A stretch of 38,035 bases of DNA from Elusimicrobiota bacterium (GCA_026388115.1 JAPLKK010000016.1:1-38035); one strand, 5' to 3'; counted from the first letter of the stretch, positions 23,334 to 30,684 are shown. Notes: generated by a model from the sequence alone, not told the origin. Program-made: numbers and translations.

Positions 23334-23522
23334 TCACTCTTCTTCGCGCTTCGCGTGCACGATCGGCTCGCCGTCGTCGTCCGCTTCCACCGAGAGGACC
23401 ATCGGCCGGCAGCAGGCCGAGCAATCCTCAGTGTACGACTCCTCACCCGAAACCGGATCGACCATGATGCCGATCGTCTCGCCGCAATACGGACACTTGA
23501 TCTCCATCTCTCGCAGGTCCAT
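23334..23522 (-). CDS. CPxCG-motif cysteine-rich zinc protein
   Basis: This 62-residue protein carries IKCPYCGE near the N-terminus and DCSACCRP in the middle, giving two C-x2-C knuckles, then an acidic C-terminus (VEADDDGEP). This is the typical organisation of the 'CPXCG motif-containing cysteine-rich protein' family of bacteria, whose function is not known; a zinc-binding role is inferred from the cysteines. It lies between hemY and mgtC on the same strand with gaps of 34 and 25 bp, so it could belong to either transcript. Confidence 0.85.
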   Translation of the reverse strand: MDLREMEIKCPYCGETIGIMVDPVSGEESYTEDCSACCRPMVLSVEADDDGEPIVHAKREEE

Positions 23523-23556
23523 GACGTTGCTTAGTATAGGACAAATACGGAAACAA

Positions 23557-24972
23557 TCAAGAGGACAGCGCCTTGCAGGCCTTTTCCGCGGCCGCGCGGC
23601 CGGAGCGGATGCAGTCGGGGATGCCTACCCCGTAATACGACCCGCCCGTCAGCCAAAGGTTCGGGAGGCCGGCCAAGCGCCGCTCGATGCGCGCCAGGCG
23701 CGCGCCATGGCCCACCGTGTACTGCGGATTCGCCTTGTCCCACCGGAAGGCGCGCACCACCTGCGGCCGCGCCTCGATCCCGATGGTGCGCCGCAGGTCG
23801 GCCAGCGCCCCCTCGAGCATCCGCTCCTCGGAAGCCTCGGCCCATTCCTCCTTGCCCGCGCCCCCCAGAAAGCACCGGATGACGGCCATGCCGTAGCCGC
23901 GCTGGGCGAACTTGTGCGAAGTGAAGGTGGCCGCGTTGATCGAGAGCCCGGCGCCCTTGGCGACCACGAAGCCGTAGCCCTTGGGCAGGTCCGCGACGTC
24001 GGACGGCTTGAAGCCCAGCGTCAGCGTCGCCGTCGTGACGTTGGCGATCTCGCGCAGCACGCCGGCCAGCGCCGCATCGGCCTCCTCCAAGGCGGCGGCG
24101 GCGTCGGGCGAGGGCAGGGCGAGCACGAGCGCGTCGGCAAGAAGGCTCTCGCCGCCGGTCTCGACGCGCCAGCGCGTCCCCTCGCGGACGGCGCGGCGCG
24201 CGCGCACGCCGGTGCGCACGACCGGGCCCAGCACGTTCCGAAGGGCGTCCACCAGCTCTTCGAGCCCTCCCGCGAAGCTTGCGAAAGCGGAGAGGGCTTC
24301 CGCCTTCGGGCCCTTGGCGAGCCTGGGCGATGTCCGCATGCCGCGGATGACGCTGCCGTAGCGCTTCTCCATCTCGACGAACTGCGGGAAGGTGCTCGCG
24401 AGGCTCAACGTCTCCGAGTCGGCGGCGTAGATGCCGGCCATCAGCGGATCGACGATGGTATCGAGGGCTTCCTGGCCCAGCCTGCGCCGGGTGAACTCGG
24501 CGAGAGACTCGTCGGCGGCGGAGCCGCCGCGCCCCGGGTCGGGGCCGCCGCGCGGCACCAGGAGCTCCAGGCCCATGCGCAACTTGCCTCGCCAGCTCAT
24601 GATGTCCGACAGCAGGAAAGGCAACGGCTTGCTCGGCGCCATGAGCAAGAGCCCCTCGGGCATGCGGCGCAGGCGGCCGCGCACGTAGACGTACACGTCG
24701 CGGCTGCCGGGCGCCGTGGGAAGGACGCGGTCGCCGATCCCAAGCTCCCGCGCCAAGGCCACCGCCTCGGGCTTGATGGTCAGGAAGGAATCCGGGCCGG
24801 CCTCGACGACGAAGCCGGCCGAGCGGTCCGTCTTGATCTTCCCGCCGAGCCTATCCGAGGCTTCCAGCAGCGTCAGCTCGAATTCGAGGCCGCGCTTCTC
24901 GCGCAGGCGCAGCAGGCAATAGGCGCAGGCCAAGCCCGCGATGCCGCCGCCGGCGACGACGACGTGTTTCAT
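23557..24972 (-). CDS. hemY: HemY/CgoX-type FAD-dependent (copro/proto)porphyrinogen oxidase
   Basis: The ATG at 24970-24972 gives 471 residues, and the ORF-track extension (MGQVVLVSPSPLVGEGWGGG) is translation of a palindromic repeat. The N-terminal dinucleotide fold HVVVAGGGIAGLACAY, then EASDRLGGKIKT and the region VEAGPDSFLTIKPEAVALARELGIGDRVLP, are diagnostic for the oxygen-dependent porphyrinogen oxidase family. A C-terminal NLWLTGGSYYGVGIPDCIRSGRAAAEKA closes the FAD site. It oxidises protoporphyrinogen IX or coproporphyrinogen III. Together with hemE and hemH it forms the hemE-hemH-hemY order known from Bacillus. Its ribosome site region is provided by the repeat. Confidence 0.92.
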   Translation of the reverse strand: MKHVVVAGGGIAGLACAYCLLRLREKRGLEFELTLLEASDRLGGKIKTDRSAGFVVEAGPDSFLTIKPEAVALARELGIGDRVLPTAPGSRDVYVYVRGRLRRMPEGLLLMAPSKPLPFLLSDIMSWRGKLRMGLELLVPRGGPDPGRGGSAADESLAEFTRRRLGQEALDTIVDPLMAGIYAADSETLSLASTFPQFVEMEKRYGSVIRGMRTSPRLAKGPKAEALSAFASFAGGLEELVDALRNVLGPVVRTGVRARRAVREGTRWRVETGGESLLADALVLALPSPDAAAALEEADAALAGVLREIANVTTATLTLGFKPSDVADLPKGYGFVVAKGAGLSINAATFTSHKFAQRGYGMAVIRCFLGGAGKEEWAEASEERMLEGALADLRRTIGIEARPQVVRAFRWDKANPQYTVGHGARLARIERRLAGLPNLWLTGGSYYGVGIPDCIRSGRAAAEKACKALSS

Positions 24973-25048
24973 CCCCCCACCCCAACCCTCCCCCACAAGG
25001 GGGGAGGGAGAAACAAGGACAACTTGCCCCACCGCGGGGGAGGGAGAA
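24973..25048. repeat. GC-rich palindromic repeat in the hemY leader
   Basis: Two related blocks (CCCTCCCCCACAAGGGGGG and CCCCACCGCGGGGGAGGGAG) fill the 76 bases between the zinc-ribbon gene and hemY. Each can form a C-run/G-run hairpin. The type, CTCCCTC...GGGGGAGGGTTGGGG, resembles dispersed intergenic repeats of high-GC genomes. It runs directly up to the hemY ATG, so its G-rich minus strand (GGTTGGGGTGGGGGG) is the only ribosome-site candidate. Confidence 0.65.
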
Positions 25049-25141
25049 TCAGGACCGCAAGCGGCAGGGCAGGCAGAGACGCTTTCCCTGGACGACGCCG
25101 GTGACGCGGCGTTCCCGGCAGGCGTCGCAGCGCGTGGTCAT
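25049..25141 (-). CDS. 30-residue zinc-ribbon microprotein (not in ORF track)
   Basis: The ORF starts at ATG 25139-25141 with a GGGGGAG ribosome site four to five bases upstream and ends at TGA 25049-25051. The product, beginning MTTRCDACRERRVTG, has two C-x2-C pairs separated by 14 residues (CDAC and CLPC), a minimal zinc ribbon, in a strongly basic context. It lies between hemH and hemY, and a well-formed ECF-type promoter ends just upstream of its ribosome site, so its leader is only about 15 bases. It is too short for the supplied track, but start, ribosome site, promoter and cysteine spacing agree. Role unknown; it could sense zinc or redox state, or couple translation to hemY. Confidence 0.65.
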   Translation of the reverse strand: MTTRCDACRERRVTGVVQGKRLCLPCRLRS

Positions 25142-25156
25142 TGGCTCCCCCCATAC

Positions 25157-25187
25157 ACTAGTACGAATGAGGGGGGGTCAAAGTTCC
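25157..25187 (-). promoter_or_regulatory. ECF-sigma-type promoter, copy 2, inside the hemH 3' end
   Basis: On the minus strand GGAACTT (25181-25187) is followed after 17 bases by TACTAG in CTCATTCGTACTAGT, matching copy 1 at 20861-20890. The -35 box and spacer are also the last hemH codons (GTLTPPHSY), and the TAG of the -10 box is the hemH stop. It should drive the zinc-ribbon microprotein and, by read-through, hemY. Confidence 0.65.
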
Positions 25188-26066
25188 GATGGCCTTGCGA
25201 GCCGCGTCGGCCAGGGCGTCGATGAAGCCGGGGTGGTCGTTGAGCGCCGCCGCGCGCGAGAAGCGCAAGCCGAGGCGCTGCGCCTGCTCGCGATACTGCA
25301 CGTCGTCGTCGTAGAGCGTCTCCAGGTGCTCGCTGACGAAGCCGATGGGCGCGAGGGCGAGCGCCTTCGTTCCCTCCGCCGCCAGCCGCGCGATGACGTC
25401 GCCCGCCTCGGGGCCGAGCCACTCCTCGCCCGTGCGCCCGCGGCTCTGATAGGCGAAATGCCAGCGCGAAAGCCCGAGCTTGCCCGCGACCAGCGCCGCG
25501 GTCTCGCGCAGCTGGCGCGCATAAGGGTCGCCCTCCGCCTCGATGCGCGAGGGAAGGCTATGGGCGGTCAACAACAGGGCCGCCCCTTCGCCCGCGCGGG
25601 AAAGCGCGTCCTGCGCCCGCTCGGCCAAGGCGGCGACGAGCCGGGGATGGTCATGGAACGACGCGGCCCGCGCCACCTTCAGCGCCGGATGCGCCCTCGC
25701 CGCCTCGGCCATCGCGTCGAAATAGGCGCCCGTGGACAAACGCGAGGCGAACGGGGTGAGCGGCAGCCCCACCAGCGTCTCGCAGCCGGACGCCAGAGAC
25801 CCGAGCGCGTCGGCGATGCGCGGGGCGGAGTGGCGCATGCCGAAGCCGACGCGAAAGCCGGGGCCGAGCGCCGCCTGCAGGGCGCGCGCCTGAGCGGCGG
25901 TGATCTCCGGCAAAGGCGAGCGGCCGCCGATCCGCTCGTAGCGCCGCCGGACATCCTCGATGAGCGCGGGGTCGGCCGGCCGGCCGCGCCGGATGTCGGC
26001 CAGGTACTGCGGGATATCGTCCGGGCTCGCGGCCGCGCCGTAGGCCATGAGCAGGACGCCTGTCAC
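25158..26066 (-). CDS. hemH: Ferrochelatase (protoporphyrin or coproporphyrin type)
   Basis: The start is GTG 26064-26066, which overlaps the hemE stop as GTGA and gives 302 residues; the ORF-track N-terminus is hemE shadow. Family motifs are GVLLMAYGAAASPDDIPQYLADI at the start, YERIGGRSPL, the catalytic histidine in LLLTAHSLPSRI (H-S-L-P), WHFAYQSRGRTGEEWLGPE and the metal-site glutamate in PIGFVSEHLETLYDDD. It inserts ferrous iron into a porphyrin. No C-terminal Fe-S cysteines are seen. The hemE-hemH-hemY order fits the coproporphyrin-dependent route, but a hemQ/chdC gene is not in the window, so the substrate is undecided. Confidence 0.93.
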   Translation of the reverse strand: MTGVLLMAYGAAASPDDIPQYLADIRRGRPADPALIEDVRRRYERIGGRSPLPEITAAQARALQAALGPGFRVGFGMRHSAPRIADALGSLASGCETLVGLPLTPFASRLSTGAYFDAMAEAARAHPALKVARAASFHDHPRLVAALAERAQDALSRAGEGAALLLTAHSLPSRIEAEGDPYARQLRETAALVAGKLGLSRWHFAYQSRGRTGEEWLGPEAGDVIARLAAEGTKALALAPIGFVSEHLETLYDDDVQYREQAQRLGLRFSRAAALNDHPGFIDALADAARKAIGTLTPPHSY

Positions 26067-27097
26067 CTCGCGCTCTCCTCGTGGACAAAATCCACGAGCC
26101 TCCGCACCTGCTCGGGCGGCGTCATCGGCAAGACGCCATGGCCGAGATTGAAGATGTGGCCGCGGCGGCCTCCCGCCCGGCGCAAGACGTCCTTGGCAGC
26201 GGCCAGCAAGGCTTTCGTGGGCGCCGCCGCCAGCAGCACCGGGTCGAGGTTGCCCTGCACCGCCCGCGTGTAACCCACCCGCTTCCACGCCTCGTCCAAA
26301 GGCGTCGCCCAGTCCACTCCCACGACGTCGCCTCCGGCGGCGGCCAACCGCTCGAGGAATCCCCCCGTGCCCGTGCCGAAGTGGATCACCGGCACGCCGG
26401 TCTTCGCCACCGCGCGGATCACCTCCCGCGAGTAAGGCAGCGCGAACCGCTCGTAGTCCGGCGCGCTGAGATTGCCGACCCATGAATCGAAAAGCTGGAT
26501 GACCTGCGCCCCCGCGGCGACCTGCGCGCGCAGATAAGCCGCGGTCATGCGCGCGAGCTTGCCCATGAGCGCGTCCCAGGTCCTCGGCTCGCCGTGCATC
26601 ATGGCCTTGGTCCGCAGATAATGGTCCGAGGGCCCTCCCTCGATGACGTACGAGGCGACGGTGAAGGGCGCGCCGGCGAAACCGATCAGCGCCTTGCCCT
26701 CCGGCAGGGCCCGGCGCACCAGGCGCACGGCGTCGAGGACGAAGGCGAGCGAGTCCTCGGGCGCGGTCTCCCGCAGGCGCGCGACGTCTTTCAGCGTGCG
26801 CACGGCCGGCGACAAGGACGGCCCCTCGCCTTTGACGAACTCCAGCTTGAGGCCCATCGCCCGCGGCACGAGCAGGATGTCGGCGAAGAGGATGGCCGCG
26901 TCCAGGTCGAAGCGCCTCAAGGGCTGCAGCGTCACCTCGGCGGCCCACTCCGGGCGCTCGCACATCTCCAACAGCGTCGCCTTCTCGCGGATCTTGCGGT
27001 ATTCCGGCAGGTAGCGGCCCGCCTGACGCATCAGCCAGATGGGCGTGGCGTCGGTGCGTTGACGACGGCAGGCGGCGAGGAAGCGGGAGGTCTTCAA
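26063..27097 (-). CDS. hemE: Uroporphyrinogen decarboxylase
   Basis: The 344-residue protein begins at TTG 27095-27097, overlapping the upstream regulator's TGA (TTGA) with AAAGGA as ribosome site. UroD signatures are all present: PIWLMRQAGRYLPEYR (RQAGR phosphate/propionate binder), the catalytic Asp in ADILLVP, GFAGAPFTVASYVIEGG, QLFDSWVGNLS, PVIHFGTGTGG, VVGVDWATPLDEA and FNLGHGVLPMTPPEQV. It converts uroporphyrinogen III to coproporphyrinogen III in the cytoplasm. It is co-translated with the REC-GGDDF gene upstream and hemH downstream. Confidence 0.96.
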   Translation of the reverse strand: MKTSRFLAACRRQRTDATPIWLMRQAGRYLPEYRKIREKATLLEMCERPEWAAEVTLQPLRRFDLDAAILFADILLVPRAMGLKLEFVKGEGPSLSPAVRTLKDVARLRETAPEDSLAFVLDAVRLVRRALPEGKALIGFAGAPFTVASYVIEGGPSDHYLRTKAMMHGEPRTWDALMGKLARMTAAYLRAQVAAGAQVIQLFDSWVGNLSAPDYERFALPYSREVIRAVAKTGVPVIHFGTGTGGFLERLAAAGGDVVGVDWATPLDEAWKRVGYTRAVQGNLDPVLLAAAPTKALLAAAKDVLRRAGGRRGHIFNLGHGVLPMTPPEQVRRLVDFVHEESAR

Positions 27098-28038
27098 TAG
27101 GTCCTTTTGTCGAAGGCGTAAGAGGAGCGCACGGTGCGTTTGGCGACCTTCTTCATCTCCGCGCCCAGCGCGCTGATCTGGCCGATGGCGGTGAGCGGCC
27201 GCCGCTCGTTGGTCACCGCGCCGATGGCCACGCCGACGAACGGGAACGTCGACAGGACCCCCTTGCGGTCGGTCACTTCGATGAAGCCGCGCGCCTTATC
27301 CTCCGGGTCGTAGAGGCTCGGCGCCATCGCCTCGAAGTCGGCGACGACCTTGCCGCAGGCGGGCTCGGCGTGCTCGAGGGTAGTGACCAGGATGAAGTCG
27401 TCGCCGCCGACGTGGCCGACGAAATCGCCGATCGCGCGCGCGGCGAGCAGGATCTGGGCGGTCTTCTGGATCACCTCGTCGCCGCGCTTGAAGCCGTAGC
27501 GGTCGTTGAACGCCTTGAAGTTGTTGAGGTCGGCGTACAGCACCGCGAACTTGGCTCCCGAGGCGATGCGCGCGTTGATCTCGCGCTCGATGGCGATGTT
27601 GCCCGGCAGCCGGCTCAGGGGGTTGGCCTCCAGGTCGCCGCGCTTGCGCTTGAGCGAGCTGCGCACGCGGGCGAGCAGCTCGCCGGCGTTGAAAGGCTTG
27701 GTGAGGTAGTCGTCGGCGCCGAGGTCGAGGCCCTGGATCTTGTCCTCCGCGCGCGAGAGCGACGTGAGCATCAGCACGGGCACGTGCTGCAAGAGCGCGT
27801 CGGCCTTCAGCTTGGTCACGACCTCCCAGCCGGTCATGACGGGCATCTCCACGTCGAGGAGCACCAGGTCCGGAGGCTGGCGCGTGATCTTCTCGAGCGC
27901 CTCCTGGCCGTCGCAGGCCGTGTCCACCATGTAGCCGACCGTCTCAAGCACGTCCTGCAAGAGCGCGCGGATGTTGGCGTCGTCGTCGGTGATGAGGACG
28001 CGGACGGTGGCCGGGGTGCTCGGATCCATCACGCTCAT
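27094..28038 (-). CDS. Response regulator with REC domain and degenerate GGDEF (GGDDF) domain
   Basis: The ATG at 28036-28038 gives 314 residues. Residues about 8-125 are a receiver domain with acidic pocket DDD, phosphoacceptor LLDVEMPV, switch TS and KPF lysine. Residues about 140-270 form a GGDEF-like domain (FAVLYADLNNFKAFNDRYGFKRGDEVI ... DFVGHVGGDDFILV). The active-site loop reads GGDDF, and the usual D-x-L-T-G-L-x-N motif is replaced by NPLSRLPGN, so cyclic-di-GMP synthesis is doubtful; this may be a sensor or GTP-binding output. No ribosome site is obvious. It is translationally coupled to hemE, placing a phospho-signal protein at the head of the heme operon. Confidence 0.85.
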   Translation of the reverse strand: MSVMDPSTPATVRVLITDDDANIRALLQDVLETVGYMVDTACDGQEALEKITRQPPDLVLLDVEMPVMTGWEVVTKLKADALLQHVPVLMLTSLSRAEDKIQGLDLGADDYLTKPFNAGELLARVRSSLKRKRGDLEANPLSRLPGNIAIEREINARIASGAKFAVLYADLNNFKAFNDRYGFKRGDEVIQKTAQILLAARAIGDFVGHVGGDDFILVTTLEHAEPACGKVVADFEAMAPSLYDPEDKARGFIEVTDRKGVLSTFPFVGVAIGAVTNERRPLTAIGQISALGAEMKKVAKRTVRSSYAFDKRTY

Positions 28039-28118
28039 TTTAGGATTTTCGGGGCGCCCTGGAGCGCCTTCGGCCCGCACGGATCGCCCTGGGACTAGTT
28101 TCCACAAACAACGTTACT

Positions 28119-28124
28119 TATAAT
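28119..28124 (+). promoter_or_regulatory. -10 element TATAAT upstream of the PfaD-like gene
   Basis: A perfect TATAAT lies 11 bases before the TTG start at 28136, so transcription would begin within about 3-6 bases of the start codon. No convincing -35 box and no ribosome site are present, which suggests a leaderless or near-leaderless mRNA. Confidence 0.45.
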
Positions 28125-28135
28125 ATACCGGCCGC

Positions 28136-29569
28136 TTGATAGAATCACTGCGAAATCTTGACGTCCTCGTCGGGGGGATGGGCGCTGACATCTCCTCCGT
28201 CGGGCTCGTTTCGGCCGCCGCCAACCACCCGTCGAAGCGCCTCTCCGGCAGCTTGTCGGGGACGGCGCTGGCCGATATCTATGCCCGCCGGCTGCAGCTC
28301 GGAGACCCCGGCGGCGAGATCCGCAAGGCATTCGACGCCTTCAGCCGCCTCGTGCCGACCCTGGCCGGCGACATCGACCACCTCTACGCCGCCCATCACA
28401 TCCCCGGCGGCAAGGCTCCCGACGCGCTCTTCAGGGGGCTCTCGATGGCGGGCATGACCCCGCCGCGCGACGTGCAGATCCTCACCGCGGCGGCCACCTT
28501 CGCGCACGTCTGGCGCGCCAAGCAGGCGGCTCCGGGGCGCCCTGTCGGCATCAACTTCCTGCGCAAGATCGAGCGCCCCCTGCTCCACGGCCTCTACGGC
28601 GCGGCGCTGGCCGAGGCGGACTGGGTGGTGATGGGGGCGGGCGATCCGAGCGAGGCTCCCGGCTGGCTGGACCGCCTGGCCCGTCACGAGCCGGTGGAGC
28701 TGTCGCCGCGCGTGGCGACCGTTCCCGCCGGCACGCACAAGATCGTCTTCGATCCGAAGGAGCTGACGGGCGGCAAGCTCGCTCCCCTGCGGCGGCCCTC
28801 GTTCATCGCCATCATCAGCTCCTCTGAGCAGGCGGCCGCGCTGGCCTCCTCCGACGTGACGAGGCCGGACGGCTTCGTGGTCGAGGGGCCCCTGGCGGGC
28901 GGACACAACGCCCCCCCAAAAAAGAAGGCCCGCGACAAGCGCGGCTATTACGTCTACGGCCCGGAAGACGAGGCGGACGTGGCCGCCATCGCCAAGCTCG
29001 GCCTGCCTTACTGGTCGGCCGGGGGCTGCGGCTACCCGGAAAAGCCCGCAGCCCCGGATGTGCCGCCCCGCCGAAGACAGGTCGGCACGCTGTTCGGTCT
29101 CGCGGCGGAATCCGGGATGGTGGCGGAGATACGCCGGCGCGTGCTGCAGCTGATCTGGCAGCAGAAGCTCGAAGTGGTGACGGACGTCCGCGCCTCTCCC
29201 AGCACCTTCCCCTTCAAGGTCGCGCTCGTCCCCGGAACGATCGCCGACCCCGCCGTCTACGCCGAGCGGCCTAGGCTGTGCAACGTCGGCCATCTGCGCG
29301 GCTGGCGACCCCAGAAAGGGGTCGCGACGGGCCTATGCCCGGCCAGCGACCCCGAGCTTTACAAGAAGATGGGGGGCGCGACGTGGAGGATCGAAGGGGC
29401 GATATGCCTGTGCAACGGCCTCTTGGCGACCTGCGGCGTGGGCCAGCCCTGCGAGCAAGCGCTCGTCACCCTCGGCGACATCGGCCCGGTGCGCGAGCTG
29501 CAGCGGCGCTTGCACCGGATAGAGTACTCGACGCAAGAAGCGATCGCCTACATGCTCGGCGAGCTATAG
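28136..29569 (+). CDS. PfaD-like / nitronate monooxygenase family FMN enzyme
   Basis: The protein has 477 residues from a TTG start; the only downstream ATG (28178) would cut into the conserved VLVGGMGADIS strand, equivalent to 'IIQGGMGvgvS', so the upstream start is preferred. Conserved FMN TIM-barrel segments include SGTALADIYARRLQLGDPGG, PVGINFLRKIERP, DWVVMGAGDPSEAPGWLDRLARHEPV, DGFVVEGPLAGGHNAPP and YGPEDEADVAAIAKLGLPYWSAGGCG. A cysteine-rich tail (ICLCNGLLATCGVGQPCEQ) closes it. Family members include PfaD enoyl reductases of polyunsaturated fatty-acid synthases and free-standing nitronate monooxygenases. No PUFA or polyketide synthase genes are nearby, so the stand-alone oxidoreductase reading is favoured. 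Confidence 0.85.
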   Translation: MIESLRNLDVLVGGMGADISSVGLVSAAANHPSKRLSGSLSGTALADIYARRLQLGDPGGEIRKAFDAFSRLVPTLAGDIDHLYAAHHIPGGKAPDALFRGLSMAGMTPPRDVQILTAAATFAHVWRAKQAAPGRPVGINFLRKIERPLLHGLYGAALAEADWVVMGAGDPSEAPGWLDRLARHEPVELSPRVATVPAGTHKIVFDPKELTGGKLAPLRRPSFIAIISSSEQAAALASSDVTRPDGFVVEGPLAGGHNAPPKKKARDKRGYYVYGPEDEADVAAIAKLGLPYWSAGGCGYPEKPAAPDVPPRRRQVGTLFGLAAESGMVAEIRRRVLQLIWQQKLEVVTDVRASPSTFPFKVALVPGTIADPAVYAERPRLCNVGHLRGWRPQKGVATGLCPASDPELYKKMGGATWRIEGAICLCNGLLATCGVGQPCEQALVTLGDIGPVRELQRRLHRIEYSTQEAIAYMLGEL

Positions 29570-29583
29570 GCCGGGACCGCACT

Positions 29584-29832
29584 TCAGCGGCGTTTCCCGC
29601 TTTTCGGGCCGGACGAACTCTTGTTCGCGTATCGGTATATCGTGACCTGCCGCTGGTGCTGGAGCTGGGTATAGAGTTCGTAGAGGAGGTTCCCGAGGGT
29701 GTGCCACCGTTCCAGCTCCGGCTCCTCCGCGGATGAGCAGAGGCGATGGACCATGCGAATCTGGTCCTGGATGTCCGGCAGCCCCACGACGATGCGCTCG
29801 TGCGGCCCTCGGGCGACGCTCACTCTTGCCAT
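29584..29832 (-). CDS. Small hypothetical protein, 82 residues
   Basis: A strong GGGAGG ribosome site lies seven bases before the ATG at 29830-29832. The protein begins MARVSVARGPHERIVVGLPDIQDQIRMVHRL and contains an amphipathic helical region (ELERWHTLGNLLYELYTQLQHQRQ) and a basic tail (GPKSGKRR). No signal peptide, membrane segment or recognised motif is visible. It ends 14 bp from the convergent PfaD-like gene and has the same orientation as the barrel protein and amtB genes further along. Composition is similar to its neighbours. I do not recognise the family. Confidence 0.55.
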   Translation of the reverse strand: MARVSVARGPHERIVVGLPDIQDQIRMVHRLCSSAEEPELERWHTLGNLLYELYTQLQHQRQVTIYRYANKSSSGPKSGKRR

Positions 29833-29907
29833 ATCTGCCTCCCAGACCGGTTCAGTGTACCAGTTTGCCGCACGCCGGGAGACTCGCGTCCAGGCGTCTG
29901 AAAGCCG

Positions 29908-30657
29908 TCAGAAGTTGACGTCGAGCTGGGTCGTCCACTTCCAGTCCCCATTGAGGCCGCGGTCGTTGTACCAGACCGGGCCCGCGAGGATGCTCGCGTT
30001 CTTGCTGAAATAGTAGTAGAGCCCGGCGCCGCCGCCGCCGATGGGATTGCGGCCCGAGGCGAAATCGCCGGCCAGGACGAGGCGATTGTACTCCCCTTCC
30101 GAGGATTTCACCGGCCAGAAGCCGTGGTCGTAGGCGGCCATGAAGCCGACGTTCTGCCGGCCGCCCTGGGTGCTGCGCATCACCGCGGCGTTGCCCATGT
30201 AGGCGGCCAAGTGGAGCCGGCCCAGGTTCGCCGGCAAGGAGCGGCCCGTCACCACGTAGCCGATGTCCTGGTCGGTGACGCCCTTCTTGGTGCCGACGTT
30301 GAAGACTCCGGCCTCCAGGGCGGGCGCGCCCTTGAACCAGGCGCCCTCGGGGCTTCCGATCTTGGCGTTGAAGAACCAGGGATAGTCGGAAGGCTCGAGG
30401 TAGTCGAAGCCCGCCTCCATCTGGAACTTCCCGTAAGGCAGGCCGCCCCCCGTCAGGCCGAGGTCGTTCGGGAAAGCCGCGCCCTTGCGGCTCGTCCCTC
30501 CCTTGCCCACGGTCGTGTAGTTGTCGTAGGTGACGTGCCCCACCTTGAACGGCTGGAAGTCGATGGTGGCGGGCGTCCAGTAGGTGGTGGAGGGAGTCGC
30601 CCAAGCCCGGGAAGCGGAAACGACCAATAGAACGCCTAGAAGCGCCTTGTTTTTCAT
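29908..30657 (-). CDS. Outer-membrane beta-barrel protein downstream of amtB (hypothetical)
   Basis: This 249-residue protein has a signal peptide (MKNKALLGVLLVVSASRAWA). Alternating Gly/Tyr/aromatic strands follow (KFQMEAGFDYLEP, WFFNAKIGSPEG, LHLAAYMGNAAVM, VGFMAAYDHGFWP, NRLVLAGDFASG, AGLYYYFSKNASILAGPVWYND), and the terminal strand TTQLDVNF ends in Phe, as expected for a BAM substrate. Size suggests a 10-12-stranded barrel. It lies on the same strand as amtB and 70 bp downstream, separated by a hairpin. A role in ammonium or amine uptake across the outer membrane would be speculation from neighbourhood only. Confidence 0.72.
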   Translation of the reverse strand: MKNKALLGVLLVVSASRAWATPSTTYWTPATIDFQPFKVGHVTYDNYTTVGKGGTSRKGAAFPNDLGLTGGGLPYGKFQMEAGFDYLEPSDYPWFFNAKIGSPEGAWFKGAPALEAGVFNVGTKKGVTDQDIGYVVTGRSLPANLGRLHLAAYMGNAAVMRSTQGGRQNVGFMAAYDHGFWPVKSSEGEYNRLVLAGDFASGRNPIGGGGAGLYYYFSKNASILAGPVWYNDRGLNGDWKWTTQLDVNF

Positions 30658-30684
30658 GTTGGCTCTTTGATTTTACACTGCCCG

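Noticed and set aside
25158-26963. 601-aa ORF-track entry covering hemH plus a long N-terminal extension.
   Set aside because: The first 298 residues are translation of hemE in another frame; the ferrochelatase homology begins at the GTG overlapping the hemE stop.
28096-28110. GGAAAC on the minus strand upstream of the REC-GGDDF gene as another ECF -35 box.
   Set aside because: No matching CTCATTCGTACTAG-like downstream half; the match is six bases only.
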